Assembly (NCBI GenBank): GCA_006226685.1
Contig: SBGG01000056.1
Location: 1-64,000, forward strand
Length of the DNA stretch: 64,000 bases
Reading direction: 5' to 3'
Source of the DNA: Sphingomonadales bacterium
GTDB lineage: Bacteria; Pseudomonadota; Alphaproteobacteria; Sphingomonadales; Sphingomonadaceae
A program made the translations under genes and the position numbers. This document shows positions 37,369 through 46,803 of the stretch, in pieces. The notes under the pieces are model-generated. The model ran no database searches. It was not told the origin of the DNA and worked only from the letters and a program-made list of their open reading frames with translations. Every line of letters starts with the position of its first letter. Positions within the stretch are counted from its first letter, which is position 1.

Positions 37369-38178
37369 TTACACTTCCCCCGCGCGGGCCAGCATCATGC
37401 GGGCCTGATCGACATGCATCGCCTCGATCATCTTGCCCTCATAACGCTCTGCGCCGCCCGTAGCCGCAGCGATCAGCGCACGCGCTTCGGCCAGTTGTTC
37501 CGCGGTCGGGCCGAATATCGCATTGGCGTCCGCAATCTGGTTCGGATGGATCACTGTTTTCCCGTCAAAACCGAAAGTCCGTCCTTCCCGGCATTCGGCG
37601 CGAAAGCCCTCGGGATCGTCCAGCCGATTATAAACACCGTCGAACACGGCCTTACCGGCGAGGCGAGCGCCCAATATGACCTGCTGCATCGCCAGCGTCA
37701 GCCCCGAACGATCCGCGTCGAGGGGAATGTGCAGATCGTGGCGCAGGTCGTTATTGCCCATGAACAATCCGATAACCCCGTTCACGGCGGCGATTGCCGC
37801 TGCATTGACGACCCCCAAAGGGGATTCGATCATGGCGATCACCGGTTTCCCGGTTGCACGATGGAGCGTCTCAGCCTCTGAAGCGGCCTCTACTTTGGGC
37901 AATATGACCATATCGGCGGCGACGCCCGCCAGCGCGGCGACATCCGCCTCATAATGCACATTATCGGTCGCGTTTACCCGAACCGCGCCGATACGGTCTC
38001 CAAACCCTGCTTCAAAGGCGCCTCGCAATGCCCCACGCGCTTCCGCCTTGCGATCATCGGCCACGGCATCTTCGAGATCGAGGATTACCGCGTCGCAGAG
38101 CAATCCGCGCGCCTTCTCGATCGCGCGCACGTTGGAAGCGGGCAGAAACAACAGGGAGCGGGCATGATGAAGCTGCAT
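37369..38178 (-). CDS. CitE-like CoA ester lyase (HpcH/HpaI aldolase superfamily)
   Basis: A TIM-barrel lyase of 269 residues. Typical features are HHARSLLFLPASN at the start, DAVILDLEDAVAD, the metal/substrate residues in VILPKVEAASEA and AMIESPLGVV, and GKTVIHPNQI. Relatives include citrate lyase beta, L-malyl-CoA lyase and citramalyl-CoA lyase. No citrate lyase alpha or gamma subunits are nearby, so a malyl- or citramalyl-CoA type activity is more likely. It starts about 100 bases from the divergent SPFH gene. Confidence 0.8.
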   Translation of the reverse strand: MQLHHARSLLFLPASNVRAIEKARGLLCDAVILDLEDAVADDRKAEARGALRGAFEAGFGDRIGAVRVNATDNVHYEADVAALAGVAADMVILPKVEAASEAETLHRATGKPVIAMIESPLGVVNAAAIAAVNGVIGLFMGNNDLRHDLHIPLDADRSGLTLAMQQVILGARLAGKAVFDGVYNRLDDPEGFRAECREGRTFGFDGKTVIHPNQIADANAIFGPTAEQLAEARALIAAATGGAERYEGKMIEAMHVDQARMMLARAGEV

Positions 38179-38276
38179 CGGGCATTATCCTTAGCGTAAA
38201 CGGGCGAAACGCCTTTCCCCCTCCACCATTTACCGGCATAGTGAAAGGAGATTTTTCGCCGTTCCGGGAGTGGGTA

Positions 38277-39254
38277 ATGGGCTTGAGCGTTGCGTTTCTG
38301 CTGGTAATATTGGTGCTCGTCTATCTTGCGGCCAGTATAAAAATCGTCCGACAGGGCTATCAATATACGATAGAAAGATTCGGCCGTTTCACCGAGGTGG
38401 CGAAGCCCGGCCTTAATTTCTATCCGGCCTTTTTTTATGCTGTCGGCCGCAAGATCAACATGATGGAGCAGGTGGTCGATATTCCCGGGCAGGAAATCAT
38501 CACCAAGGACAATGCGATGGTCGCGGTCGACGGCGTCGTCTTCTTTCAGGTGCTCGACGCTGCGAAGGCCGCCTATGAGGTGTCCGAACTTTATGTCGCC
38601 ATCATGCAGCTTGCCACCACCAATTTGCGCACGGTGATGGGGGCGATGGACCTCGACGAGACGCTGTCCAAGCGCGACGAGATCAACGCCCGTCTTTTAT
38701 CGGTGGTCGATCACGCGACCAATAGCTGGGGCATCAAGATCACCCGTGTCGAAATCAAGGATATCCGTCCGCCCACCGATATCGTCAATGCGATGGCCCG
38801 CCAGATGAAAGCGGAGCGCGAAAAGCGCGCCAATATTCTCGAGGCAGAGGGTCTGAAAAGCGCGGAAATTCTGAAGGCAGAAGGCCAGAAACAGTCCCAG
38901 ATCCTTGAGGCGGAAGGTCGTCGCGAAGCCGCTTTCCGCGATGCGGAGGCGCGCGAACGCGAGGCCGAAGCCGAAGCACGGGCCACCCAGATGGTGTCGG
39001 AAGCGATCGCCAACGGCAATGCACAAGCGATCAACTATTTCGTTGCCCAAAAATATGTCGAGGCCGTGCAGCAGTTCGCCACCTCGCCCAACGCCAAGAC
39101 CATATTGTTCCCGGTCGAAGCAACGCAGCTTATCGGAACATTGGGTGGTATCGGCGAACTGGCCAGGGAAGCCTTGTCGGGCAGCGGATCGGGCACTTCT
39201 CCCGCCACGCCCTCACCGACGGCACCGCGCCGGGGACCGTTTGAGAGGCCATGA
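38277..39254 (+). CDS. SPFH/Band 7 domain membrane protein (stomatin/QmcA-like)
   Basis: A 325-residue inner-membrane protein. One N-terminal transmembrane helix (VAFLLVILVLVYLAASI) is followed by the SPFH domain (VRQGYQYTIERFGRFTEVAKPGLNFYPAF, DIPGQEIITKDNA in separate parts) and a long coiled coil rich in A, E and R with repeated ILEAEG/ILKAEG units (about 190-240). Such proteins form large rings that scaffold membrane microdomains and proteases. The ATG at 38277 has GGGAG upstream. It overlaps nfeD by four bases; the SPFH-NfeD pair is conserved widely. Confidence 0.9.
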   Translation: MGLSVAFLLVILVLVYLAASIKIVRQGYQYTIERFGRFTEVAKPGLNFYPAFFYAVGRKINMMEQVVDIPGQEIITKDNAMVAVDGVVFFQVLDAAKAAYEVSELYVAIMQLATTNLRTVMGAMDLDETLSKRDEINARLLSVVDHATNSWGIKITRVEIKDIRPPTDIVNAMARQMKAEREKRANILEAEGLKSAEILKAEGQKQSQILEAEGRREAAFRDAEAREREAEAEARATQMVSEAIANGNAQAINYFVAQKYVEAVQQFATSPNAKTILFPVEATQLIGTLGGIGELAREALSGSGSGTSPATPSPTAPRRGPFERP

Positions 39255-39694
39255 TGATCGAACATATGATCGCCAACCCGTGGTGGTGGCTCGCGGCTGC
39301 GGTATTGCTGGGCATCGGCGAAATCGTGACGCCGGGCGTATTCCTGATCTGGGTGGCAATGGCTGCGGCGATTACCGGTGTCATCGCGATGCTGACCGGC
39401 ATTGCGATACCGTTCCAATTCCTGCTGTTCGCCCTGCTATGCCTCCTGTCCGTATGGGCCGGGCGGCGATGGTATGTGGATAATCCGGTTGCGTCTCAGG
39501 ACCCGTTGCTCAATGACCGGACGGCACGGCTTATCGGTGAAATCGTGATCGTGACCGAGCCGATCCGGCATGGCAAAGGCCGGGTTCGCGTTGGCGACAG
39601 CATATGGGATTGCAGCGGCGCCGACGCCGATATCGGGGCTGCCGTGCGGATTACCGGCGCTCAGGGATCACTGCTGCTGGTGGAGCCGACCTGA
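39251..39694 (+). CDS. NfeD-like membrane protein
   Basis: A 147-residue partner of the SPFH protein. Two to three transmembrane helices (WWWLAAAVLLGIGEIVTPGVFLIW begins them, then AAAITGVIAMLTGIAIPF and FLLFALLCLLSVWAG) precede a C-terminal OB-fold domain (LIGEIVIVTEPIRHGKGRVRV). In characterised pairs the OB domain interacts with the SPFH ring. The start ATGATG overlaps the SPFH stop, giving translational coupling. Confidence 0.85.
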   Translation: MMIEHMIANPWWWLAAAVLLGIGEIVTPGVFLIWVAMAAAITGVIAMLTGIAIPFQFLLFALLCLLSVWAGRRWYVDNPVASQDPLLNDRTARLIGEIVIVTEPIRHGKGRVRVGDSIWDCSGADADIGAAVRITGAQGSLLLVEPT

Positions 39695-39783
39695 AGGCCG
39701 GGGCCAAACAAAAGAACCGGGGGTTATAGATGGCAGCGTACGGCTGTGTCCGGCCGCTTTGTCCGGTTGACCGATAGCGTCGC

Positions 39784-39824
39784 CGCGACAGCCTCCATCC
39801 GCGGGAGGGATGGAGGCTGTCGCG
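39784..39824. terminator. Probable bidirectional terminator: 17-bp perfect hairpin
   Basis: The arms CGCGACAGCCTCCATCC (39784-39800) and its exact complement (39808-39824) enclose a 7-base loop between the convergent nfeD and the small helical protein gene. Only a short ATATTT follows, so it is a strong stem with a weak T-tract. Confidence 0.65.
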
Positions 39825-39834
39825 ATATTTCCGA

Positions 39835-40134
39835 CTATTCCTTGCTGCCGAAAAGGCCCTTGGCCAGCATTCCAGCCAGATCCTCAACCGGGTTTTCGGT
39901 ATCGCCCTTGCCGAAATTCTGGAAGACATCCTTCAGCGTATCGATCGAAATACCATGTTCCTTTGCCGCGTCCATCAGCGCGGACATCTGGTCGCCACCC
40001 TGCCCCAATTTGCTGGTTAGGGATTCGATGAGCGGCTGGACATTTTCCGCCGGGATACCGAATTTTTCGGCGATTTCATTGGCATTGCCCAGCAGGCTGC
40101 CAAGATCCAGATTTCCCAAAAGCTTGTCGAACAT
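39835..40134 (-). CDS. Small helical conserved-type hypothetical protein
   Basis: A 99-residue acidic protein. I do not recognise a named family with confidence. It has repeated short amphipathic helices (MFDKLLGNLDLGSLLGN, VQPLIESLTSKLGQ, LAGMLAKGLFGSKE) and glycine-rich turns, without signal peptide or membrane segment. The composition resembles small YidB/DUF937-like proteins, but that is only an impression. GC and codon use match the neighbours. It is monocistronic with terminators on both sides. Confidence 0.7.
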   Translation of the reverse strand: MFDKLLGNLDLGSLLGNANEIAEKFGIPAENVQPLIESLTSKLGQGGDQMSALMDAAKEHGISIDTLKDVFQNFGKGDTENPVEDLAGMLAKGLFGSKE

Positions 40135-40211
40135 CGATCATCTCCCAAAAAAACACCATGGCAGCATAGCATGCGCCCCGGGGCTTCGCGACCGGGCAAT
40201 AGGCCGGAAAT

Positions 40212-40251
40212 GTAAAAAAGCGTGGGAAAGACAGTGCTGCCTCCCACGCTT
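40212..40251 (-). terminator. Intrinsic terminator of pckA
   Basis: On the minus strand AAGCGTGGGA ... TCCCACGCTT forms a 10-bp stem and is followed by TTTT, downstream of the pckA stop. A second stem (GAAGCGGTTG at 40324-40333 with its complement at 40351-40360) lies closer to the gene but has no T-run on this strand. Confidence 0.8.
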
Positions 40252-40370
40252 CTGCTTTTACCGGAGTGAAACAGCCAGATCATGACGATTGGCGATCCGG
40301 AAATAGTTTCAAACCGGAAACAGGAAGCGGTTGATCCGGCTAAATCGGACCAACCGCTTCAAAAACCGCT

Positions 40371-41978
40371 TTATTCGGCTGCTTCAGCCATCTTTGGCGC
40401 GGAAGCGAGCACCGATGCATCGACGTGATCGGCGAACTGGGCGAAATTGTCCACGAACTGCTGTGCGAGCTTTGCCGCCGTCACATCATAGGCGCCCTTG
40501 TCGGCCCAGGTCGCGCGCGGGTCGAGAATCTGATCGTTGACGCCCGGAACCGCGACCGGCACCTCAAACCCGAAATTGGGGTCGATGCGGAACTCGACAT
40601 TATTGAGGCTGCCATCAAGGGCGGCATTGAGCAACGCGCGTGTGACCTTGATCGGCATCCGGCTGCCGACGCCATATTTCCCGCCGGTCCAGCCGGTATT
40701 GACCAGCCAGCAGGTAACGCCGCCCTTATTGATCCGCTGTTTCAGCAGATTACCGTAGACCGACGGATGACGTGGCATGAACGGCGCCCCGAAACAGGTC
40801 GAGAAGGTCGCCGACGGTTCCGTCACACCAATCTCTGTGCCAGCGACACGGGCGGTATAGCCGGAAAGGAAGTGATACATCGCCTGCTCCGGCGTGAGAC
40901 GCGCGATCGGCGGCAACACGCCATAAGCGTCCGCAGTGAGGAAAATGATATTCTGCGGTACCGGCCCCAGATTGTCTTCGCTGGCATTGGGAATGAAGTC
41001 GATGGGGTAAGAGCCACGGCTGTTCTCGGCCAGCGTCGCGTCATCCAGATCGATTTCGCGGGTTTCCGGGTCGATCACGACATTTTCGAGCACCGTACCG
41101 AAGCGCTTGGTGGTGGCAAAGATTTCCGGTTCGGCATCGGCCGACAGGCGGATCATCTTCGCATAGCATCCACCTTCGAAATTGAAGACGGCGGTATCCG
41201 ACCATCCATGTTCGTCATCACCGATCAGCGTGCGGCTGGCGTCGGCGCTCAGTGTGGTCTTGCCGGTACCGGACAGGCCGAAGAAAACGGCGGTATCGCC
41301 CCTGGAGCCGATATTGGCCGAGCAGTGCATCGGCATCACACCCTTGACCGGCAGCAGATAGTTGAGAATGCCGAAGACCGACTTCTTCATCTCGCCCGCA
41401 TAAGCGGTACCGCCGATCAGGATCAGCTTTTCGGTAAAATTGACAGCGATGACTGTTTCGCTGCGGCAACCATGGCGTTCAGGGTCGGCACGGAAGGTCG
41501 GCAGGTCGATAATCGTATATTCGGGCGCGAAATCGCCCAGAACTTCGGCGTCAGGCCGCACAAGAAGCGTCCGGATGAACAGGTTGTGCCACGCATATTC
41601 ATTGATGACCCGCACATTGACGCGATATTCGGGCTGAGAACCGCCATAAAGATCGGCAACGAACAGTTCGTTCTTTTCCTTAAGTGCGGCCTGGAAATCG
41701 GCCTTCAGCGCGGCGAAATGCTCCGGGCTCATCGGCACATTGGTCTTGCCCCACCAGACCGTATTCTCGGTCTCGGCATCCCTGACGATGAACTTGTCCG
41801 TGGCTGAACGCCCGGTATGCTTGCCGGTGGCGACAACCAGCGGGCCATCCTTGGCCAGCATGCCTTCACCCTTGCGGATGGCCGCCTCGACCAGTGGACC
41901 AGTGCCCAGATTCCAATGCTGTTTTGCTTCGGTAACGAAACCCTGATCGGCCAGGGAAACTGCGGAATACGCCTGCAC
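40371..41978 (-). CDS. pckA: Phosphoenolpyruvate carboxykinase (ATP)
   Basis: Converts oxaloacetate and ATP to phosphoenolpyruvate, the entry to gluconeogenesis. Signature elements are [29 protein letters not shown], the P-loop [13 protein letters not shown], and the kinase-2 aspartate in LIGDDEHGW. The GTG at 41978 is chosen because a strong AAGGAGAGG lies just upstream; this gives 535 residues, the family norm. It is divergent from chvI. In several alphaproteobacteria pckA is next to chvIG and is controlled by it, which fits the layout here. Confidence 0.96.
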   Translation of the reverse strand: MQAYSAVSLADQGFVTEAKQHWNLGTGPLVEAAIRKGEGMLAKDGPLVVATGKHTGRSATDKFIVRDAETENTVWWGKTNVPMSPEHFAALKADFQAALKEKNELFVADLYGGSQPEYRVNVRVINEYAWHNLFIRTLLVRPDAEVLGDFAPEYTIIDLPTFRADPERHGCRSETVIAVNFTEKLILIGGTAYAGEMKKSVFGILNYLLPVKGVMPMHCSANIGSRGDTAVFFGLSGTGKTTLSADASRTLIGDDEHGWSDTAVFNFEGGCYAKMIRLSADAEPEIFATTKRFGTVLENVVIDPETREIDLDDATLAENSRGSYPIDFIPNASEDNLGPVPQNIIFLTADAYGVLPPIARLTPEQAMYHFLSGYTARVAGTEIGVTEPSATFSTCFGAPFMPRHPSVYGNLLKQRINKGGVTCWLVNTGWTGGKYGVGSRMPIKVTRALLNAALDGSLNNVEFRIDPNFGFEVPVAVPGVNDQILDPRATWADKGAYDVTAAKLAQQFVDNFAQFADHVDASVLASAPKMAEAAE

Positions 41979-42284
41979 GCGCCTCTCCTTGATAGCAACC
42001 GCTTCTGCCAGCCAGAAACGGCGAACCAAATAATGGGCGATGCCTTTGTCCGGGGTTCCCTTTTTAGGGGAATTCCCCCGGCGACCGGCTTTCGGGCCGG
42101 GCCGGCACCTGCCTCATCTTGTCATTTTGCGCATAAGCCCATGGCCTGCGCTCGTCAAATCCTGTTATGCATGTCTGCGTCCGGTCCGTCTCCGATATGT
42201 GACCGGCGTTGCGATATGGCACAGATTGCGATAGTCCGCCTTGCTGAACGCATATGATCCACGAAAACGGTCCATTCAGACTTC
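41979..42284. promoter_or_regulatory. pckA / chvI divergent regulatory region with a 12-bp palindrome
   Basis: This 306-base gap holds no gene I can support. It contains a perfect palindrome, GGGGAATTCCCC, at 42067-42078, followed by a GC-rich CCGGC...GCCGG stem at about 42085-42100. Both lie in the likely pckA leader or promoter. The half nearer chvI is less structured and probably carries the promoter for the chvI operon. Binding of ChvI here is plausible from conserved synteny but not shown by the sequence. Confidence 0.5.
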
Positions 42285-43001
42285 ATGAACGACAGCGCTG
42301 CCCCGACAATCGCCCTGATCGACGATGATCGCAACATCCTGACTTCGCTTTCGATCGCGTTGCAGGCAGAAGGTTTCGTCACACGCGTCTATTCCGACCC
42401 GGAAGCAGCTTTGAAAGCCTTGCTGGACAATCCGGCCGACATCGCCGTCTGCGACATCAAGATGCCGCGTCTCGACGGCATAGAATTATTGCGGCGCCTG
42501 CGGGAAAAGACGGTGATGCCGCTGATCTTCCTGACGTCCAAGACGGACGAGCTGGATGAAGCGCTCGGGCTGGCAATGGGGGCCGATGATTATATCGCCA
42601 AACCCTTTTCGCAGCGTCTGCTCATCGCCCGGATCAAGGCGATCCTGCGCCGCAGCGACATGAACCGGCTGGGCGAACCCTCCGACGAACCGTCGCGGGA
42701 GGTGCTTGTGCGCGGGCGGCTGGAAATGGACCCGGCTCGTCACCGCGTGAAATGGGACGGCAAGGATGTGACGTTGACCGTCACCGAATTTCTCATTCTC
42801 GAGGCGCTCGCCCACCGCCCCGGCGTGGTAAAAAGCCGCAATCAGCTCATGGATGCCGCCTATCAGGACGATGTCTATGTCGATGACCGGACGATCGACA
42901 GCCATATCAAGCGACTGCGCCGGAAATTCCGTGAGGTCGACAATAATTTCAACGCGATAGATACATTATATGGCGCCGGATACAGATTTTCAGAGGAATA
43001 A
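42285..43001 (+). CDS. chvI: ChvI-type response regulator
   Basis: OmpR-family response regulator of 238 residues. The receiver domain (1-120) has [10 protein letters not shown], phosphoacceptor D57 in AVCDIKMP and the lysine in DDYIAKPF; the C-terminal winged helix ends [10 protein letters not shown]. ChvI with ChvG controls envelope stress, acid response, and in rhizobia central carbon metabolism. It overlaps chvG by 32 bases. Confidence 0.93.
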   Translation: MNDSAAPTIALIDDDRNILTSLSIALQAEGFVTRVYSDPEAALKALLDNPADIAVCDIKMPRLDGIELLRRLREKTVMPLIFLTSKTDELDEALGLAMGADDYIAKPFSQRLLIARIKAILRRSDMNRLGEPSDEPSREVLVRGRLEMDPARHRVKWDGKDVTLTVTEFLILEALAHRPGVVKSRNQLMDAAYQDDVYVDDRTIDSHIKRLRRKFREVDNNFNAIDTLYGAGYRFSEE

Positions 43002-44562
43002 GCGGGATATCCGCTGGCCCTGGGACGGCAGAGTCAGTCTGACCTGGCGCATATTGGCGGTCAATATCCTTGCGCTCGCGTTTTTGGCGGGCGGTTTTTT
43101 CTATATCGACAGCTATCGCGCGCGCGTCATCGACGAACGTCTGGCGCAGTCGGTCAAGCGAATGGAGATGGTGCGGGACCTGATGGCGTTCACGCCGTCC
43201 GCCAGCCGCGACAATGTCGTTCTGACCCTCGCCCGTCGTGGCGGCGAAAGGATCAGGGTTTACTCACCCAAGGGCGCGCTTTCGTTCGACAGTGCGGTTG
43301 CGGGAGGCCCCGGCTATACGCTGGTCGATCCGGCGGAAGAGCCTCTCAAGCGTCACATTGCCCGCTTTCTGGACGAGATGATCGACGGTATTGTCGGTGC
43401 CGATCCCCTGCCCACCTTTACCGAACCTGTTCGCGATGTTGCCGACCACTGGGAAGAAATCAGCCATGTGGCAGCCGACGGCCACGCCTATGCAAGCGCA
43501 CGCTATGCCCCGGACCGCACGCCTATGATAACCTCGGCAGTGGTTCTCCATAACGGAGATCGGCTGCTCTCCATCACCAATGCACGGGATATCACCCGTG
43601 ATGTCCGTGCGGAGCGGTTGCGGCTTGCGCTGGTTCTGCTGGTGGCGATAGTGAGTTCGATATTGCTGTCCCTGTTCCTTGCCCGCACCATCGTCACGCC
43701 CTTGCGGCGGCTTGCCCGCGCGACTGCCCGGGTACGGCTTGGCCGCGCGCGACAGGTCAACGTGCCTCGTCTTCCTGCGCGACGCGACGAGATCGGCGCG
43801 CTGGCCCGCTCCGTCGCCGATATGACGGAGGCTCTGCGCCACAGGATCGACGCCACGGACAGCTTCGCCGCCGATGTCAGTCATGAACTGAAAAACCCGA
43901 TCGCATCGCTACGTTCGGCGCTGGATGGTCTTGCCACGGTCCAGCAGCCCGATTTGCGACAGCAACTGCTCGCCATCGCCCAGGATGATGTGCAACGGCT
44001 CGACCGGCTCGTCACCGACATTGCGGAAGCCTCGCGCATTGACGCCCAGCTTTCCCGAACCCGCTTCGAACCGATCGACCTCGGCCAGATGATCGACCAC
44101 ATGATCGAGGCCCGCGAAGCCCGGGGCATCAGCAATCATGTCAGGCTTGCCTTTGCCCGCCCCCGCAAGGATGTTGCCGTGGTGATGGGGGAGGAAACCC
44201 GGCTTGCGCTGGTGATCGACAATTTGCTCGATAACGCCATTTCCTTCTCGCCGGCAGGAGGCCTTGTCCAGATCACCGCGACCGTGGCCGATGACGAGGT
44301 ATTGCTGAGCGTGGAAGATGAAGGCCCCGGCGTTCCGCCCGAGGAGCGGGAAACCGTGTTCCGCCGGTTTCACAGCGTCCGGCCGGAAGGGGAGAGCTTC
44401 GGCAAACATAGCGGCCTTGGCCTTGCCATAGCACGCAGCATCGTCGAAGGGCATCAGGGACGGATCACCATAGCGGATCGCGACAATGAGGCACGCGGCG
44501 CGCGTTTCGATGTCCATCTGCCGCTTGCCCATCTCGGCGATCCGGGGATCGGTTCGGAATGA
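42970..44562 (+). CDS. chvG: ChvG-type sensor histidine kinase
   Basis: A 530-residue membrane kinase. The N-terminal transmembrane helix ([19 protein letters not shown]), a periplasmic sensor domain of about 190 residues, and a second helix ([20 protein letters not shown]) are followed by HAMP ([14 protein letters not shown]), the HisKA box [16 protein letters not shown] with the histidine near residue 305, and an HATPase domain ([31 protein letters not shown]). The ATG at 42970 lies within the end of chvI and the stop overlaps hprK by four bases. Confidence 0.93.
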   Translation: MAPDTDFQRNKRDIRWPWDGRVSLTWRILAVNILALAFLAGGFFYIDSYRARVIDERLAQSVKRMEMVRDLMAFTPSASRDNVVLTLARRGGERIRVYSPKGALSFDSAVAGGPGYTLVDPAEEPLKRHIARFLDEMIDGIVGADPLPTFTEPVRDVADHWEEISHVAADGHAYASARYAPDRTPMITSAVVLHNGDRLLSITNARDITRDVRAERLRLALVLLVAIVSSILLSLFLARTIVTPLRRLARATARVRLGRARQVNVPRLPARRDEIGALARSVADMTEALRHRIDATDSFAADVSHELKNPIASLRSALDGLATVQQPDLRQQLLAIAQDDVQRLDRLVTDIAEASRIDAQLSRTRFEPIDLGQMIDHMIEAREARGISNHVRLAFARPRKDVAVVMGEETRLALVIDNLLDNAISFSPAGGLVQITATVADDEVLLSVEDEGPGVPPEERETVFRRFHSVRPEGESFGKHSGLGLAIARSIVEGHQGRITIADRDNEARGARFDVHLPLAHLGDPGIGSE

Positions 44563-45044
44563 CCGATAACCCCGCCCCCGCCGTCGAGGAACTGATCCAC
44601 GCCAATTGCGTCGTGATCGGCGACTATGCTGCGCTCCTCATCGGGCCGAGCGGATCGGGCAAGTCAGACCTGTCCTTGCGTCTGATCGACAGGGGGGCGA
44701 TATTGGTGAGTGACGATTATACCCGGTTGCATCTGGACGAAGCGACAGGATCGGTTATCGCCCGGCCACCCGAAACCATTGCCGGACGGATGGAAGTGCG
44801 CGGCCTCGGCATTCTCGCCATGCCCTATCGCGAACAGGCGCCGGTTGCGCTGGTCGTGGCGCTTGTCGCCGAAGGAGAGCCCGCCGTTGAACGCCTGCCC
44901 ATGGCGCAACGGAGCCACTCCCTTTGCGGACGGACGATCCCGCTGGTGCGCTTGAATGCGATGGAAGCCAGTGTACCGATCAAGCTCGAATATGCTCTTC
45001 GCGCCAGCATCGGCCTTTACCCCGCAACGGAAATGCAGCCATGA
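44559..45044 (+). CDS. hprK: HPr kinase/phosphorylase, short (C-terminal domain only)
   Basis: 161 residues containing only the catalytic P-loop domain: Walker A LIGPSGSGKSDLSLRL (about 28-43), the aspartates in ILVSDDYTRL, and the conserved EVRGLGI segment. Alphaproteobacterial HprK proteins usually lack the N-terminal half found in Firmicutes. It phosphorylates HPr on its regulatory serine. It overlaps both neighbours by ATGA, chvG upstream and rapZ downstream. Confidence 0.9.
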   Translation: MTDNPAPAVEELIHANCVVIGDYAALLIGPSGSGKSDLSLRLIDRGAILVSDDYTRLHLDEATGSVIARPPETIAGRMEVRGLGILAMPYREQAPVALVVALVAEGEPAVERLPMAQRSHSLCGRTIPLVRLNAMEASVPIKLEYALRASIGLYPATEMQP

Positions 45045-46003
45045 CTGATCATCGGACAACCACCCCTCTGTTGCTGGTTTCCGGCATGTCGGGCGCAGGG
45101 AAAAGCACCGCGCTCAGGACATTGGAGGATCTGGGCTGGGAGGTGGTGGACAATCTGCCGTTGACCTTGCTGGATCATCTGATGGCCGTACCATCGGACG
45201 AGGCTGGCGACGAGACAGCAGACACGCGGGAGCGCCCGCTCGCCATCGGCATTGATGCCCGCACCCGCGGTTTCGATGCCGGAGCGATCGTCAGGCGTAT
45301 CCGGCATTTGCGGGATCATGCGGGCCGGAACATAGAAATATTATATCTCGATTGCGCCGGAACCGAGCTGGAACGGCGCTATGCCGAAACCCGCCGCCGC
45401 CATCCGCTGGCGCAGGATCGCCCGGCCGTGGACGGGATAGCCCGGGAACGCGAACTGACCGAGCCGTTGCGTCGCTGGGCGGATCAGGTTCTCGACACGA
45501 CGGCGATGACGGTGAACGACCTGCAAAGGGAAGTTCGTCACCGCTATGGGCGCGACCTTAACGAGCAGACGGTCCTCACCATTTTGTCCTTCGGCTACTC
45601 CCGCGGCATGCCCCGCAATGCCGATCTGGTGTTCGACATGCGCTATCTTCGCAATCCGCACTGGGACAGTGATTTGCGTCCCAAAACAGGACAATCGTCG
45701 GATGTCGCAGCCTATATCGCCGAGGATCCGGCCTATGAAGACTCCCTCACCCGGATCGAGGAATTGCTCGCAACCCTGCTGCCCCGGTATCAGGTGCATG
45801 GTAAGTCCTATGTAACCATCGCCTTTGGCTGTACAGGCGGACGGCACAGATCGGTACATGTCGCAGAACGGGTCGCGAGCTACTTGCGTCGCGAAGGATT
45901 TTCGCCCACGGTCCTGCACCGCAACATGGAATCGGTACCGCATAATGTCGCAGAAGAAGGCAGCGGGACATATACGCAGGATAATCGGGACGTAATCTCA
46001 TAA
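45041..46003 (+). CDS. rapZ: RapZ-type nucleotide-binding protein / RNase adapter
   Basis: 320 residues. N-terminal P-loop GMSGAGKSTALRTL (Walker A about 15-22), Walker B-like LYLDC, and the C-terminal RNA-binding domain IAFGCTGGRHRSVHVAE. In E. coli RapZ guides RNase E to the sRNA GlmZ to control glucosamine-6-phosphate synthesis; in alphaproteobacteria the target is unknown. The ATG at 45041 is the family start (an open extension upstream runs inside hprK). Its stop and the EIIA start share a base (TAATG). Confidence 0.92.
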   Translation: MTDHRTTTPLLLVSGMSGAGKSTALRTLEDLGWEVVDNLPLTLLDHLMAVPSDEAGDETADTRERPLAIGIDARTRGFDAGAIVRRIRHLRDHAGRNIEILYLDCAGTELERRYAETRRRHPLAQDRPAVDGIARERELTEPLRRWADQVLDTTAMTVNDLQREVRHRYGRDLNEQTVLTILSFGYSRGMPRNADLVFDMRYLRNPHWDSDLRPKTGQSSDVAAYIAEDPAYEDSLTRIEELLATLLPRYQVHGKSYVTIAFGCTGGRHRSVHVAERVASYLRREGFSPTVLHRNMESVPHNVAEEGSGTYTQDNRDVIS

Positions 46004-46407
46004 TGATAGGTCTGGTCTTGGTCACACATGGGCAACTGGCGAAGGAGTTTCTCGTCGCCATGGAGCATGTCGTCGGCCCGCAAAAGGCAATCGAGCCGAT
46101 TTGTATCGGGCCCGATGATGATATGGAAACCCGCAGGGCGGATATCGCTGCGGCGGTGGAACGGGTGAATGACGGTTCGGGCGTGATCCTGCTGACGGAT
46201 CTGTTCGGCGGCACGCCGTCCAACCTGGCCATTTCTCTGCTGAAATCCGGTGAGATCGAGGTGATTGCCGGGGTCAACCTGCCGATGCTGATCCGCCTTG
46301 AAAGCGCGCGCAAGTCGATGAAGATCGTCGATGCGGTGGCCGCCGCCCGCGAGGCAGGGCAGAAATATATCAGCGTGGCGTCGGAATTGCTGGGGAGCAG
46401 CCGTTGA
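46003..46407 (+). CDS. PTS system EIIA component, mannose (fructose subfamily) type
   Basis: 134 residues with the mannose-class EIIA fold. The phosphorylated histidine is H9 in LVLVTHGQLAKEF, and VILLTDLFGGTPSN is the second conserved loop. No membrane EIIB/C/D transport subunits are present, so this is a regulatory EIIA as in other alphaproteobacterial incomplete PTS systems. It overlaps both rapZ and the HPr gene. Confidence 0.92.
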   Translation: MIGLVLVTHGQLAKEFLVAMEHVVGPQKAIEPICIGPDDDMETRRADIAAAVERVNDGSGVILLTDLFGGTPSNLAISLLKSGEIEVIAGVNLPMLIRLESARKSMKIVDAVAAAREAGQKYISVASELLGSSR

Positions 46408-46676
46408 GCGTCGCGAGCCGTGAGGTCCGTATTCTCAATCGCCGGGGGCTTCATGCCCGCGCCAGTGCCAAATTCGTCACGCTCGCCAGCGGATTTTCCG
46501 CCAGCGTCACCGTATCGAAGGATGGCACCGAAGTTGCCGGCACGTCGATTATGGGCCTGATGATGCTGGGCGCGGCGATGGGAGACATGGTCGTCATTTC
46601 GACACAGGGCGCCAATCATGAGGAGGCGCTGGCCCAACTCGTCACTCTTGTCGAAGACAAGTTCGGCGAAGATTGA
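46404..46676 (+). CDS. Phosphocarrier protein HPr
   Basis: 90 residues with both phosphorylation sites: H17 in NRRGLHARASAKF (accepts phosphate from enzyme I) and S48 in GTSIMGLMMLG (target of HprK). The start codon is TTG, overlapping the EIIA stop as TTGA. It closes the operon chvI-chvG-hprK-rapZ-EIIA-HPr. Enzyme I is not in the window. Confidence 0.94.
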   Translation: MSVASREVRILNRRGLHARASAKFVTLASGFSASVTVSKDGTEVAGTSIMGLMMLGAAMGDMVVISTQGANHEEALAQLVTLVEDKFGED

Positions 46677-46803
46677 ACCACCGCCGGAGCGCAACCGATT
46701 TTGACGGGATCGAAAATGCTGCTCAATGCCTCTGTTTTACCGCATTTTTCTAATCGTCGGATGGCTTCGTCTGACATGAAAATATTCTGATCGAGGGACG
46801 AGG

